A stretch of 64,000 nucleotides of DNA from Paenibacillus taichungensis (GCF_013359905.1 NZ_JABMCC010000112.1:496001-560000); one strand, 5' to 3'; counted from the first letter of the stretch, positions 53,603 to 62,515 are shown. Program-made: numbers and translations. The notes: a model not told the origin generated them from the sequence alone.

Positions 53603-54154
53603 TTACCCCTGACTTGACATTTCGAATTGCTTCTTCCAAAGTTCGGTCTCCATCATGTGAAACCAGTCCTTTAATTCGTCCGAGAGGATCGGACTTTTCC
53701 AGTCTCGAAGCGTTTCGATTGCATACATTGGCCATTCCCCACGCCGAAAATCGGCAGCGAGCAACAAATGTCTTTTATGAAGCCATTCATCTTCTGCCAT
53801 AACACGCAGCATCACCTGTTCCACGTTATCCAGACTTCGAAATCCTAAATCTGCCACAGTAGCCATATTACCATAGATTTCGGTGTAACTTGTGCTGGTT
53901 CCGGTAACCTTTAGATCAAGTGTCAAAATGGATTGTTTCCACTCCACCCTGGCAATGGGTGTCGATAATTTCATGGTGCTCAGCACGTCCACCAGATTGT
54001 CTTCTGTTAGCTGGACGGGATGCTGCGCCGCAGAAACGGGTTGTACGTTTTCACCGCCCAAGGTACGCATATGTAAGGTTTGTATGGCAACAAGCAGAAG
54101 GACCGCCGCAACCGTTGCCAGCAGTGAAGCAGTCACGATCATCCGCGGTTTCAT
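53603..54154 (-). CDS. Unrecognised membrane-anchored protein between mtrB and hepS
   Basis: 183 residues. An N-terminal membrane helix (about 6-27) is followed by a soluble outer domain with mixed helix and strand (MKLSTPIARVEWKQSILTLDLKV). GGGAGGC precedes the ATG. There is no counterpart at this position in B. subtilis. Not recognised. Confidence 0.7.
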   Translation of the reverse strand: MKPRMIVTASLLATVAAVLLLVAIQTLHMRTLGGENVQPVSAAQHPVQLTEDNLVDVLSTMKLSTPIARVEWKQSILTLDLKVTGTSTSYTEIYGNMATVADLGFRSLDNVEQVMLRVMAEDEWLHKRHLLLAADFRRGEWPMYAIETLRDWKSPILSDELKDWFHMMETELWKKQFEMSSQG

Positions 54155-54252
54155 AAATGCCTCCCTGCCCTTACCTATTAGTGTAGTCTGTCCGGTAAAG
54201 GCTCATACCTCATTGTACAATGAAAAAAAGCAGGCTATGCCTGCAATTTTCA

Positions 54253-54474
54253 TTATTCCGACTGAATCTGTCCATGCTTCGTAATCAGCGTGGCTTTTCC
54301 ACGGATTTTAATGGCGGAAGTATGATTGGTAAACTGGGCAAACATGACTTCTCCCTTATCCAGCTTCTCCGTATGGTGGAAGCGGGTATCCTGACCTCGG
54401 GTTAAGCCGATCACCTGAACACCGTTCTCCTCCGCCTTAATTACGATATAATCACTGCCGGTTGGATGATCCAT
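54253..54474 (-). CDS. mtrB: Tryptophan RNA-binding attenuation protein TRAP
   Basis: 73 residues from the ATG at 54474, aligning without gaps to B. subtilis TRAP as remembered (SDYIVIKAEENGVQVIGLTRG, HHTEKLDKGEV, NHTSAIKIRG). RNA-contact residues Lys37, Lys56 and Arg58 fall at the same numbers, and Thr25, Thr30 and Ser53 of the tryptophan pocket are kept. Eleven subunits form a ring that binds GAG/UAG RNA when loaded with tryptophan. The target is evident upstream of trpE. folE, its usual upstream neighbour, is absent; GGAGAGGGG precedes the start. Confidence 0.95.
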   Translation of the reverse strand: MDHPTGSDYIVIKAEENGVQVIGLTRGQDTRFHHTEKLDKGEVMFAQFTNHTSAIKIRGKATLITKHGQIQSE

Positions 54475-54559
54475 CACGCACATCCCCTCTCCTTGTTCAA
54501 TAGCGTTAATGATGATAAATATTGTTTCATTTGTCAACCAGCCCTTATGTGGATGGAGC

Positions 54560-54589
54560 GCAATAATCTTTTACTCCCAGGTCATACTA
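54560..54589 (+). promoter_or_regulatory. Possible forespore-type (sigma-F/G-like) promoter
   Basis: GCAATA and CATACTA, separated by 17 nt, about 33 bases before the start of the 53-residue gene. The -10 fits the sigma-G consensus; the -35 fits only partly. Confidence 0.35.
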
Positions 54590-54621
54590 CAAGTGATCCT
54601 GCCACAGAAAGGAGAGTTTAT

Positions 54622-54783
54622 ATGAAGTACATTCCCGCAGCACTAACAGACGAGCATATTCACCAGTTAAAAGAAACCGAACAGCATATGTCCGCAGCAG
54701 CTGGAGAAGAGCTTATTCTGATTGCCTATGCACAGCAACCGGATGATCCGGAATCGCAAGATGGCAGGAAGAAAAATAATTAA
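54622..54783 (+). CDS. Small hypothetical protein, 53 residues
   Basis: AAAGGAGAG lies 6 nt before the ATG. The product is soluble and polar (helical LTDEHIHQLKETEQHMSAAAGEELI, then a charged tail). It is divergent from mtrB and convergent with the HU gene, with a shared terminator. Not recognised. The promoter hints at expression in sporulation. Confidence 0.65.
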   Translation: MKYIPAALTDEHIHQLKETEQHMSAAAGEELILIAYAQQPDDPESQDGRKKNN

Positions 54784-54789
54784 AGGACA

Positions 54790-54822
54790 AAAGAAAAGGC
54801 CGTGAACAAGTCACGGTCTTTT
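54790..54822. terminator. Bidirectional terminator between small gene and HU gene
   Basis: AAAGGCCGTGA / TCACGGTCTTT stem with a 5-nt loop and A/T runs on both sides. Confidence 0.88.
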
Positions 54823-54849
54823 TGTCGACATATGGAATATGTAGAAATC

Positions 54850-55122
54850 TTATTTAATTCCGTCTTTGAGCGCTTTACCTGGTTTGAATGCAGGAATTTT
54901 GCTCGCAGGAATTTCGATTTCTTCACCTGTTTGCGGGTTGCGTCCTTTACGTGCAGAGCGCTCGCGAACTTCGAAGTTCCCAAAACCAACCAATTGTACT
55001 TTGTCTCCGCTTTGAAGAGCCTCAGAGATTGCTTCGAATACGGCATCAACCGCTTTCGTTACATCCTTTTTGGACAATTCAGTAGCTTCGGACACGTGTG
55101 TAATCAAGTCTGATTTGTTCAT
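54850..55122 (-). CDS. hbs: HU-family DNA-binding protein
   Basis: 90 residues, standard HU. MNKSDLITHVSEATELSKKD, the GFGNFEVRERSARKGRNPQTGEEI arm region and IPAFKPGKALKD are diagnostic. It bends and compacts DNA. GGAGGTG precedes the ATG at 55122; the frame upstream is leader. Next to spoIVA and mtrB as in Bacillus. Confidence 0.97.
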   Translation of the reverse strand: MNKSDLITHVSEATELSKKDVTKAVDAVFEAISEALQSGDKVQLVGFGNFEVRERSARKGRNPQTGEEIEIPASKIPAFKPGKALKDGIK

Positions 55123-55174
55123 TTGTTTTTTCACCTCCTGAATCAATGTCCTGAATGTTATACTGTGTTTCCGT

Positions 55175-55203
55175 TTTATAGCGAAATATACGTTCATACA
55201 CAA
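55175..55203 (-). promoter_or_regulatory. Probable promoter of the HU gene
   Basis: TTGTGT, 17-nt spacer, TATAAA on the minus strand, giving a leader of about 45 nt. A further hairpin (CTGAAACAA / TTGTTTCAG, 55281-55301) lies upstream of it and may close the ABC operon. Confidence 0.6.
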
Positions 55204-55342
55204 AAAATCTACGTACATCTTGAGCGTGATGAACAGAAATCTCGGCCTGCGGTCAACAGTCATTTCTGGCAGAATGTCGCCTGAAACAAAGGTTGTTTCA
55301 GACGCCGAACAAATTTTATACTAATACAGACAGCACACAATT

Positions 55343-56329
55343 TCAAGTGCGGTTGCGGTTTAACACGTAAAATGTAACCGCTAGGGCAAGCACGAGCACC
55401 CCACCTTTTACAATATCATGCGTGAAATATTGAACATTCATCATAGTCAGACCGTTCACCAGAACACCAATCAGAACCGAACCGATGAATGTTCCGATCA
55501 CGTTTGGTTTACCTGCACCAAATACGGAGAATCCGACAAACACAGCAGCCACGGATTCCATTAACAACGGTGATCCCGCATCTATTTGCCCTGAACCTAC
55601 TTTGGATGCATAGATAATACCGCCGATTGCAGCAAACACTCCAGCAGCTACATAAGCGAGTGTACGCACCTTTTTCACCTTGATACCGGATAGGCGTGCC
55701 GCTTCTTCATTGCCCCCCGTAACGTACATCTGGCGCCCATACTTCGTATAGGTCAAAAAGATATGCACACCGATAACCGCAATGAGCAGCAGGATGACCG
55801 AAATCGGCATTCCCAGCCATTTTCCCTGCCCAAGCTGCAGAAATGTGGGGTCCATCTCTCCGGCAGCCTTGCTTCCGTCAGGAAACTGCATATGGTTATA
55901 GATCGTGTATCCTTGAGCATACGTTTTATGAATTCCACCGATAATGTACATCGTGGCAAGTGTAGCGAGCAGATCCGGGATACGCAGTTTCACAATGAGT
56001 AAGGAATTAAGCCAACCAATCACAGCCCCAATAATTAGTGGGACGATAATGACAACTGCCAGCGGCTGCTGATACCAAATCATCAATGAAGCAGTAACGA
56101 CAGTAGTTAACGAGACGGTAGCCCCCACCGAGAGGTCAAATCCATCAACAATGAGAGATAAGGTAACACCAATCGCCACAAATGTCACGATAGAGATTGA
56201 ACCCAAAATATCGGTCAAGTTACTGTATGTGAAGAAATAAGGCAATTTAATACCGAAAAATGCTATAACACCAATAATAACGATAATTGCGCCATAACGG
56301 AACGCAAAATCCAATGATTTATCCTTCAT
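55343..56329 (-). CDS. Sugar ABC transporter permease (CUT2/RbsC type)
   Basis: 328 residues, eight to ten membrane helices. Family segments include GFDLSVGATVSLTTVV, NSLLIVKLRIPDLLATLATMYI, GGNEEAARLSGIKVKKVR and SVAAVFVGFSVFGAGKPNVIGTFIGSVLIG. It forms the channel of a carbohydrate importer with the following ATPase and binding protein genes. The substrate is unknown. The start overlaps the ATPase stop by ATGA. Confidence 0.92.
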   Translation of the reverse strand: MKDKSLDFAFRYGAIIVIIGVIAFFGIKLPYFFTYSNLTDILGSISIVTFVAIGVTLSLIVDGFDLSVGATVSLTTVVTASLMIWYQQPLAVVIIVPLIIGAVIGWLNSLLIVKLRIPDLLATLATMYIIGGIHKTYAQGYTIYNHMQFPDGSKAAGEMDPTFLQLGQGKWLGMPISVILLLIAVIGVHIFLTYTKYGRQMYVTGGNEEAARLSGIKVKKVRTLAYVAAGVFAAIGGIIYASKVGSGQIDAGSPLLMESVAAVFVGFSVFGAGKPNVIGTFIGSVLIGVLVNGLTMMNVQYFTHDIVKGGVLVLALAVTFYVLNRNRT

Positions 56330-57843
56330 GCTCCCACCTCTTGTCCACCGCTTGCATAGTATAGCAGCTGTTCTTGGTTAGTCTCGCCCCGTTTGAATTC
56401 CTTTACGATAGTTCCTTCACACATGACTGCAATTCGATCACCAATGCCCAATCCTTCATCCAGTTCACACGTGAAATAGATAACAGCTTTACCCGCCAAA
56501 GCCAGTTCGTTAATGATGCGAAAGATGTCACTTTTGGCGCCGATATCCACACCTTTTGTCGGCTCATCAAAGATAAAGACGTCTGCGTCCGCATTCAGCC
56601 ATTTGCCAATGGCCACCTTTTGCTGATTGCCACCGCTTAAATACTTCACTTCCTGCCGCACTGACGATGTTTTGATACCGAGCTGCTGCACCAAAGATTC
56701 CGCATTCTCGCGCTCTCGCTTTCGACTTACAAAGCCCAATTTACTAAGACGTCCAAGCAATGGCAGGCTCAAATTCCGTTCTACGTTTTCCTCAATTAGA
56801 ATCCCCTGTTTCCGCCGTTCCTCAGGCACGGAAACAATGCCCTGAGCCGCAGCATCAGCTGGTTGGGAAAGACGAAGTTCACGATTGTTAAGCCGAATCT
56901 CTCCACTCTCCAGCCGATCTGCACCAATCAACAAGCGGGAACATTCCGTTTTCCCCGCACCTACAAGCCCTACCACAGCAAGCACTTCGCCTCGACGAAC
57001 AGACAGGTCCACGCCCTTGACCCGGACTCCACGCCGAAGTCCTCTTGCTTCCAGCAACACTTCACCTACCGGAGCTTCTGTTTTGGGAAACTCTTCCTCA
57101 AATGGTTTTCCGAGCATCTGCGTCACCAGATCATTGATCGTAAGCTCTTTTGCCTCACCCGTGAACACATGTTGTCCATCTCTCATAACGGTAACGCGGT
57201 CACAGTGACTTGTAACTTCAGGAAGACGGTGCGTAATAAAAATACATGCCACTCCGCGTTCTTTCAATAAATGAACGATTCGAAAAAAAGCATCCGTTTC
57301 TTCTTGGCTCAGCGGTGCAGTTGGTTCATCAAAAATAATGACCTTGGCATCCTGAATCAGGATACGTGCGAGCAGAATCATCTGCTTCTCCGCGAGTGTC
57401 AGGTCGGCTACTTTTTTGTGAACCGATATAGCCGCTCCTAATTGCTGCAAAGCTTCAGCCGCACGCTGTTGCAGTTTCCGCGGGCTTTTCCACCAACCTC
57501 CACTCGGCGACGCCAATTGATCCAGCATAATGTTCTCGGCAGCTGTCAATTGTGGAACTAGCGCAGCATCCACTTCCTGGTACACACAGTGAATTCCACT
57601 CGCTTTAGCATCTCCTGGTGAATTCAGATGAATTGTTTGCCCACTTAATTGAATGGTGCCCTGATCCAGTTGATAGGCACCAGATAGAATTTTCATCAAT
57701 GTGCTCTTGCCGGCACCATTCGCACCAAGCAGCGCATGAATTTCCCCGCCTTTCACGGAGAACTCCACGTCTTTCAGTGCAGGAATACCTGCAAACTGCT
57801 TGTGGATATGTTTCATTTGAAGCAGAATCGGTGCAGTACTCAT
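56326..57843 (-). CDS. Sugar ABC transporter ATPase (CUT2/RbsA type), duplicated domain
   Basis: 505 residues with two ABC modules. The first has Walker A GANGAGKST and a degenerate signature region (LTLAEKQMILLARIL) with IIFDEPTAPLS. The second has Walker A GLVGAGKTE, signature YLSGGNQQK and FIFDEPTKGVD. The tandem layout is the RbsA pattern. GGAGG precedes the ATG at 57843. Confidence 0.93.
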   Translation of the reverse strand: MSTAPILLQMKHIHKQFAGIPALKDVEFSVKGGEIHALLGANGAGKSTLMKILSGAYQLDQGTIQLSGQTIHLNSPGDAKASGIHCVYQEVDAALVPQLTAAENIMLDQLASPSGGWWKSPRKLQQRAAEALQQLGAAISVHKKVADLTLAEKQMILLARILIQDAKVIIFDEPTAPLSQEETDAFFRIVHLLKERGVACIFITHRLPEVTSHCDRVTVMRDGQHVFTGEAKELTINDLVTQMLGKPFEEEFPKTEAPVGEVLLEARGLRRGVRVKGVDLSVRRGEVLAVVGLVGAGKTECSRLLIGADRLESGEIRLNNRELRLSQPADAAAQGIVSVPEERRKQGILIEENVERNLSLPLLGRLSKLGFVSRKRERENAESLVQQLGIKTSSVRQEVKYLSGGNQQKVAIGKWLNADADVFIFDEPTKGVDIGAKSDIFRIINELALAGKAVIYFTCELDEGLGIGDRIAVMCEGTIVKEFKRGETNQEQLLYYASGGQEVGA

Positions 57844-57911
57844 GACGCCAACCTCCAATCGCTCCCTACGGGAGTATCACTTTTCTCATGTAGTTTTTTC
57901 ATCATGGTTGG

Positions 57912-57934
57912 AAAAAGCGCGCCTTGTGGCGCGC
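57912..57934 (-). terminator. GC-rich hairpin with T run inside the ABC operon
   Basis: GCGCGCC / GGCGCGC stem with a 4-nt loop, then TTTTT. It falls between the binding-protein gene and the ATPase gene and could make part of the transcript stop there, raising binding protein over transporter. Confidence 0.75.
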
Positions 57935-57949
57935 CTCCGTTACGCTGTT

Positions 57950-59047
57950 TTATTTAGCAGTAACTCCGTATTCCGACATCCAATCCTTGATTCCCTGTGT
58001 ACTTCCTCCCCAGCCCTCAACATACTCGGACAGCTCTGAAGTGGAGATTTGTTTGTCTGGCAGCGCATCGCGCTGTACATAAACCGGGTTGAGAACCACT
58101 TGATCCTCTGTCTCATCCCCATTCAGCTTCTGGTACGCATAACGAACCTGAACACGTCCAATGTCTGTTGGATCAACCGCTGCGGAAGCTACCCAAGGGT
58201 TTTTCGGATCCTGGATCATCTGCAAATCTTCATCACTCATGTCAATACCATATACCTTGATCTCATCACGTCCTGCTTGCTGAATGGCACGTGCTGCACC
58301 TTTAGCGAACTCATCCCAAGCAGTCCATACCGCCGTGATTTCACCTTTTGGATATTGTTTCAAAATCGCTTCCATTTTGGCTTGTGTATCCAGTGCTGGA
58401 TTCTGTGCTGAACCAAACGTTGCAATCTCCTTAATGTCCGGGTTTTCTTTCAGGAACTTGCCATAAGCAATTTGACGACGTTCCATTGGTGCAAAACCGG
58501 CTACCCATACTTTTACGATATTGCCTTGTCCGTTAATATCTTTTTTCATTTGCTCCAGCGTAAGCTCAGCCATCTTCTGATCATCCTGGGACAACACTGT
58601 TGCTCCCGGAACGCTAATGTCTGCATCGAACACAACAACCGGAATGTTTTGTTCTACTGCCTTTTTCACGCCCGGCGTCAGCAAGGAATCCCCATGATCC
58701 GTTAGAATGGCATCGAATTTCTGGTTAATTGCGCTATCGAGCAACGATACCATTTTGGCTTTATCATTATCGGCGACAAACGTAGTCAGTTGTCCACCGA
58801 ATTTTTCGATTTCTTCTTTAACCCCTTGCACATATTGCTGCGAGAACGTACCTGTGTTAAATTCCATAATCAGTGCAATTCGTTTTCCACTGAGTGGGCC
58901 TGTTACTGCTTCGGTTTGAGGCTTGTCCTCTGCTGCGCCGGAAGCTGTAGTTGAAGCAGGTTCTTTTTTAATTCCGCAAGCGGACAGCGCCAATGTAAAT
59001 ACAAGCAGCACACTCAACCATACCCATTTTGTGTTTTTCCCTCTCAT
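57950..59047 (-). CDS. Sugar ABC transporter substrate-binding lipoprotein
   Basis: 365 residues. A signal peptide ends in lipobox LSAC (Cys23), then a PBP1 fold: GKRIALIMEFNTGTFSQQYVQGVKEEI, the INQKFDAILTDHGDS hinge region and DIGRVQVRYAYQKLNG. The fold and gene order fit a ribose/xylose-type (CUT2) system. First gene of the operon; an inverted repeat sits between promoter and start. Confidence 0.9.
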   Translation of the reverse strand: MRGKNTKWVWLSVLLVFTLALSACGIKKEPASTTASGAAEDKPQTEAVTGPLSGKRIALIMEFNTGTFSQQYVQGVKEEIEKFGGQLTTFVADNDKAKMVSLLDSAINQKFDAILTDHGDSLLTPGVKKAVEQNIPVVVFDADISVPGATVLSQDDQKMAELTLEQMKKDINGQGNIVKVWVAGFAPMERRQIAYGKFLKENPDIKEIATFGSAQNPALDTQAKMEAILKQYPKGEITAVWTAWDEFAKGAARAIQQAGRDEIKVYGIDMSDEDLQMIQDPKNPWVASAAVDPTDIGRVQVRYAYQKLNGDETEDQVVLNPVYVQRDALPDKQISTSELSEYVEGWGGSTQGIKDWMSEYGVTAK

Positions 59048-59073
59048 CTCTTTCTCCCCCTGTTCACACTCTC

Positions 59074-59089
59074 TGTGATCTCGATCACA
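59074..59089. promoter_or_regulatory. TGTGA-N6-TCACA operator upstream of the sugar ABC operon
   Basis: TGTGATCTCGATCACA is palindromic in all but the centre and lies 27 bases before the binding-protein start. It fits CRP/FNR-type sites and shares the outer bases of Rex sites. Confidence 0.55.
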
Positions 59090-59224
59090 ATAGTTGAATA
59101 TTAATATAACGGCTAATCCCTAGTATGTAAATGGGTTTTAGTAATTTAAAGCTAAAACTCGCTAAGTTTTCATCCGAAACTAAAGTATCTTATCCAGTTC
59201 ATCCAGAATCATGTAAATAAAACA

Positions 59225-59260
59225 AGAAAAAGACCGCGAGGGATACCCCTACGGCCTTTT
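59225..59260 (-). terminator. Terminator after spoIVA
   Basis: The GGCCG-tAGGG...CCCT-CGGTC stem (one G-U pair), followed by TTTTTC on the minus strand, directly past the spoIVA stop. Confidence 0.8.
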
Positions 59261-59264
59261 GGAG

Positions 59265-60743
59265 TTACAGAATTATGGCGATTAATCCACCTGAACCTTC
59301 GTTAATGATACGTCCTAGTGTCTCTTGCAATTTGTATCGTGCGTTATCTGGCATCATCGCAATTTTACCCTGAATGCCTTCTCTCACGATGGAATGCAGC
59401 GAACGACCGAACATATCTGAATCCCATACCTTGATCGGATCGTTCTCGAAGTCCTGCATCAAGTATCTCACCAGTTCCTCACTTTGTTTTTCCGTTCCGA
59501 TAATCGGTGCAAACTCCGATTCCACATCGACCCGGATCATGTGAATGGATGGTGCGGTTGCTTTCAGGCGGACGCCGAATTTGGTGCCCTGCCGGATGAG
59601 TTCTGGTTCATCCAGTGCCATCTCGGCGAGGGATGGAGCCGCGATGCCGTAGCCAGTCGTTTTGACCATCTCCAGCGCCTCAGCGAAGCGATCATACTCC
59701 CTCTTCGCATGGGAGAATTCCTGCATCAATTGCAGCAGATGATCTTTACCTCGAATTTCAATACCAACAACTTCCACGAGGATCTGATCATATAGTTCAT
59801 CCGGTGCATACAGATCGATTTCTGCCACACCTTGCCCCATGTTCATACCACTCAGACCGGCTCGGTCGATGAATTCGTATTCCATGAACTGAGCAACTAC
59901 CCGATCCACGTCACGCAATCTGCGGATATCCTTAACCGTATCGCGAACGGAATTTTCATAGTTGCTGCGCAGCCAGTGATTTTCATTCAGCACCATCACC
60001 CAGCTCGGCAAATTCACATTCACTTCATGTACAGGGAACTCATATAGCACTTCGCGAAGTACACCTGTCACATCATCTTCGGTCATTGTAGCTGCACTGA
60101 GTGTCATAACCGGAATGTCATACTTGGCAGCAAGCTCACTTCGCAACTGCAGCGCTTCTTCACTGCGAGGGCGAGTGGAGTTGATCACCAGTACAAACGG
60201 TTTGCCTACTTCCTTCAGTTCGGCTATAACGCGTTCCTCTGATTCCACATAGGAACTCCGGGCAATCTCAGCGATTGTGCCATCTGTTGTGACCACCACA
60301 CCCAATGTGGAATGCTCCTGAATGACTTTGCGTGTACCAATTTCGGCAGCTTCCTGGAAAGGAATCGGTTCTTCGAACCAAGGTGTGGAGATCATGCGTG
60401 GTCCATTCTCATCCTCGTATCCCTTGGCTCCTTCCACTGCGTAACCTACACAATCCACAAGGCGCACATTGACATCAAGTCCCTCGGCGACTTTGATTTG
60501 AACCGCGTTATTCGGTACGAATTTTGGCTCCGTAGTCATGATTGTTTTGCCAGCTGCGCTCTGTGGCAGTTCATCAACTGCCCTCCCGCGGTCTGCCTCG
60601 TTTGTGATGTTTGGCAGTACAATCGTTTCCATGAAACGTTTGATAAATGTTGATTTACCTGTCCGGACTGCGCCGACAACCCCGAGATAGATATCCCCTC
60701 CGGTCCGCTCGGCAATGTCCTTAAAAATGTCCACTTTCTCCAA
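59265..60743 (-). CDS. spoIVA: Stage IV sporulation protein A
   Basis: 492 residues, usual length. The N-terminal GTPase-like ATPase has Walker A GAVRTGKST, DCVGY and STRPRSEEAL. A middle and a C-terminal domain ending in INEGSGGLIAIIL follow. SpoIVA polymerises with ATP as the base of the spore coat on the outer forespore membrane. The start is TTG at 60743 with GGGAGGGG upstream. A sigma-E-like promoter lies 200 bases upstream. Confidence 0.97.
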   Translation of the reverse strand: MEKVDIFKDIAERTGGDIYLGVVGAVRTGKSTFIKRFMETIVLPNITNEADRGRAVDELPQSAAGKTIMTTEPKFVPNNAVQIKVAEGLDVNVRLVDCVGYAVEGAKGYEDENGPRMISTPWFEEPIPFQEAAEIGTRKVIQEHSTLGVVVTTDGTIAEIARSSYVESEERVIAELKEVGKPFVLVINSTRPRSEEALQLRSELAAKYDIPVMTLSAATMTEDDVTGVLREVLYEFPVHEVNVNLPSWVMVLNENHWLRSNYENSVRDTVKDIRRLRDVDRVVAQFMEYEFIDRAGLSGMNMGQGVAEIDLYAPDELYDQILVEVVGIEIRGKDHLLQLMQEFSHAKREYDRFAEALEMVKTTGYGIAAPSLAEMALDEPELIRQGTKFGVRLKATAPSIHMIRVDVESEFAPIIGTEKQSEELVRYLMQDFENDPIKVWDSDMFGRSLHSIVREGIQGKIAMMPDNARYKLQETLGRIINEGSGGLIAIIL

Positions 60744-61200
60744 TGAAATCCCCTCCCTAAATTACTCCGAAGGAAAAATGCTAAAGAGCATCCGCTTCGT
60801 TTTTTCAATCAGAAGACTGAAATCCCTGCAACGGTAGAGCCGCCTTTGTGAGTGCCCGGAAGTCGTCCGCCGCCGAACGTTGCATTCTGATGAAACCGGC
60901 GAAAGCGGCGTTAACTCGTACATGCAATTGGACTAGTATCATCTTATGTATCCGTATGCAGCATTATGACGCGTATTTTTTTGTTTTTTTCTCAAGGTAG
61001 TTGCCTTAAGAGAATCGCCCCGCTCTCGGACTGCGCGTCTTTATTTCAATCTACTTTATGAGCGTGCCGAAGCTTTTATGCCGGTTCGTTGATTTGGTTT
61101 TCGTGGTACCGTTCAAGCCGTGCAGAAGGTATACTGTGAGGGTAAGGCATTTTTTAGCAGAGAAGAGCAGAGATAATGAGCTGAGAAAGGTGAGATGAGC
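60744..61200. other. spoIVA upstream region, no gene seen
   Basis: About 455 bases between divergent genes. It holds a sigma-E-like promoter, a hairpin near the spoIVA start and a TATACT element before the tautomerase-like gene. Confidence 0.55.
60941..60969 (-). promoter_or_regulatory. Sigma-E-like promoter of spoIVA
   Basis: TCATAAT (-35), 14-nt spacer, CATAAGAT (-10) on the minus strand. Both fit the mother-cell sigma-E pattern, giving a leader of about 190 nt. Confidence 0.55.
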
Positions 61201-61590
61201 ATGGCACAGATCAAAGTATATGGACTAGGTGAGCACCTGAATCCATTGAAAGCACAGCTTTCACAAGTTATACACTCCGTTATGGTGGATGTTGTGGGAT
61301 TACCGGAGAACAAGAAGTTTCAACGTTACTTTCCCATGGAAACGGATGATTTTCTTTTTCCCTCTGATCGTTCAGCAGCATATATCATTATTGAAATCAG
61401 CATGTTCGAAGGCCGCACAGATCAAGTCAAGAAAGAACTCATTCAGCAATTATTCACACGAATGAATGAACAGTTGAAGTTATCACCTAATGATGTGGAG
61501 ATCACCATATTTGAAACACCGCGTAGTCATTGGGGTATTCGGGGATTACCCGGCGATGAACTTGACTTGAGTTATAAAGTGGAGGTCTGA
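61201..61590 (+). CDS. Tautomerase-fold family protein lacking Pro1
   Basis: 129 residues. HSVMVDVVGLPENKKFQRYFPM, AAYIIIEISMFEGRTDQVKKELIQQL and NDVEITIFETPRSHWGIRGLPG fit the Tautomerase_2-type family. The catalytic proline expected after the initiator Met is absent (MAQIKV). AAAGGTGAG is best spaced for the ATG at 61201; an ATG two codons upstream also lacks Pro. Activity is doubtful. Confidence 0.78.
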   Translation: MAQIKVYGLGEHLNPLKAQLSQVIHSVMVDVVGLPENKKFQRYFPMETDDFLFPSDRSAAYIIIEISMFEGRTDQVKKELIQQLFTRMNEQLKLSPNDVEITIFETPRSHWGIRGLPGDELDLSYKVEV

Positions 61591-61651
61591 ACAACGTAAT
61601 CTGAATATAGTTTATGCTCCTTATGATGTGAACTATAAACCAACATACAAG

Positions 61652-61688
61652 AAAGAGATATTCCGTGATGCGGAATATCTCTTTTTTT
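61652..61688 (+). terminator. Terminator after tautomerase-like gene
   Basis: Perfect AAAGAGATATTCCG / CGGAATATCTCTTT stem followed by T residues; works in both directions. Confidence 0.92.
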
Positions 61689-61741
61689 ACCTTAAGGATA
61701 ATCATTGATTGCATGCATTCGAATTGAATTAACGCTCATTA

Positions 61742-62515
61742 TTACTTTGTTGCAACCGGGGTGTTATTCTGCCAGGTATAAGCGACCGATTTTACAGGGA
61801 CGAAGTAAGAATGCTCCAGCAAGAATTCACGCATATCTTCCACTTTTGTTGGAGCATTATCTGACTTCTCTACAGCCTGCATAATGTCAAAAGCATAATC
61901 CACATAGACATTACCCTCGTCATCCATCATGAAAGGCAGTTCCTGACCCGAATATACACTATTCAGTGTAACCGCTGGGGCACCTGCCTGTGCGGCTTGT
62001 TCCATATCTACAGCGTATAGATTCGGATACAATTCTTCCCCACTTGGCAGTTGATTGTTATGTACGGACATGTACTGGTTGACCATTCGCTGAACATCAT
62101 TTACTTTCTGTACGGTTTGAAGATCCATGACTTTGACTGTCGGGTTCACTTCTTCATCCTGAATGAGAAAGTAAGCGCTCCCACCACTTTCAAACGCAGT
62201 GCCGGGTATTTCATCCAGATACCCCTGCTGTTTCAGCTTGGACAGATCTACTCTGAATTTTTCATATTTCGGTGTTTCTATATCTGCATTGACCATGGGC
62301 AAAATCCCCTGATCCTGTTGGAATGCTTCTACCGCAGTTTGAATACGGCTTACGCTTTCCCTATAAGCTATTTTGGGATCAGGATTACTCTGGGATTGAT
62401 ACATACACCCCGTTGCTGTAAAAGCAAACAATAGGAACAAGAGTAGACAGGACATCTTCTGCAAATGACGCCTCTGCCCTCTTGGTTTCGCGACCTTCGC
62501 CATATTCTCGTTCAT
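61742..62515 (-). CDS. YphF-like lipoprotein
   Basis: 257 residues. A basic start, a hydrophobic segment and lipobox TATGC (Cys37) mark a lipoprotein. The outer domain has the segments YRESVSRIQTAVEAFQQDQGILPM and GYLDEIPGTAFESGGSAYF. B. subtilis yphF is a lipoprotein gene in the same place by spoIVA. GGAGGATACGG precedes the ATG. Function unknown. Confidence 0.75.
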   Translation of the reverse strand: MNENMAKVAKPRGQRRHLQKMSCLLLFLLFAFTATGCMYQSQSNPDPKIAYRESVSRIQTAVEAFQQDQGILPMVNADIETPKYEKFRVDLSKLKQQGYLDEIPGTAFESGGSAYFLIQDEEVNPTVKVMDLQTVQKVNDVQRMVNQYMSVHNNQLPSGEELYPNLYAVDMEQAAQAGAPAVTLNSVYSGQELPFMMDDEGNVYVDYAFDIMQAVEKSDNAPTKVEDMREFLLEHSYFVPVKSVAYTWQNNTPVATK

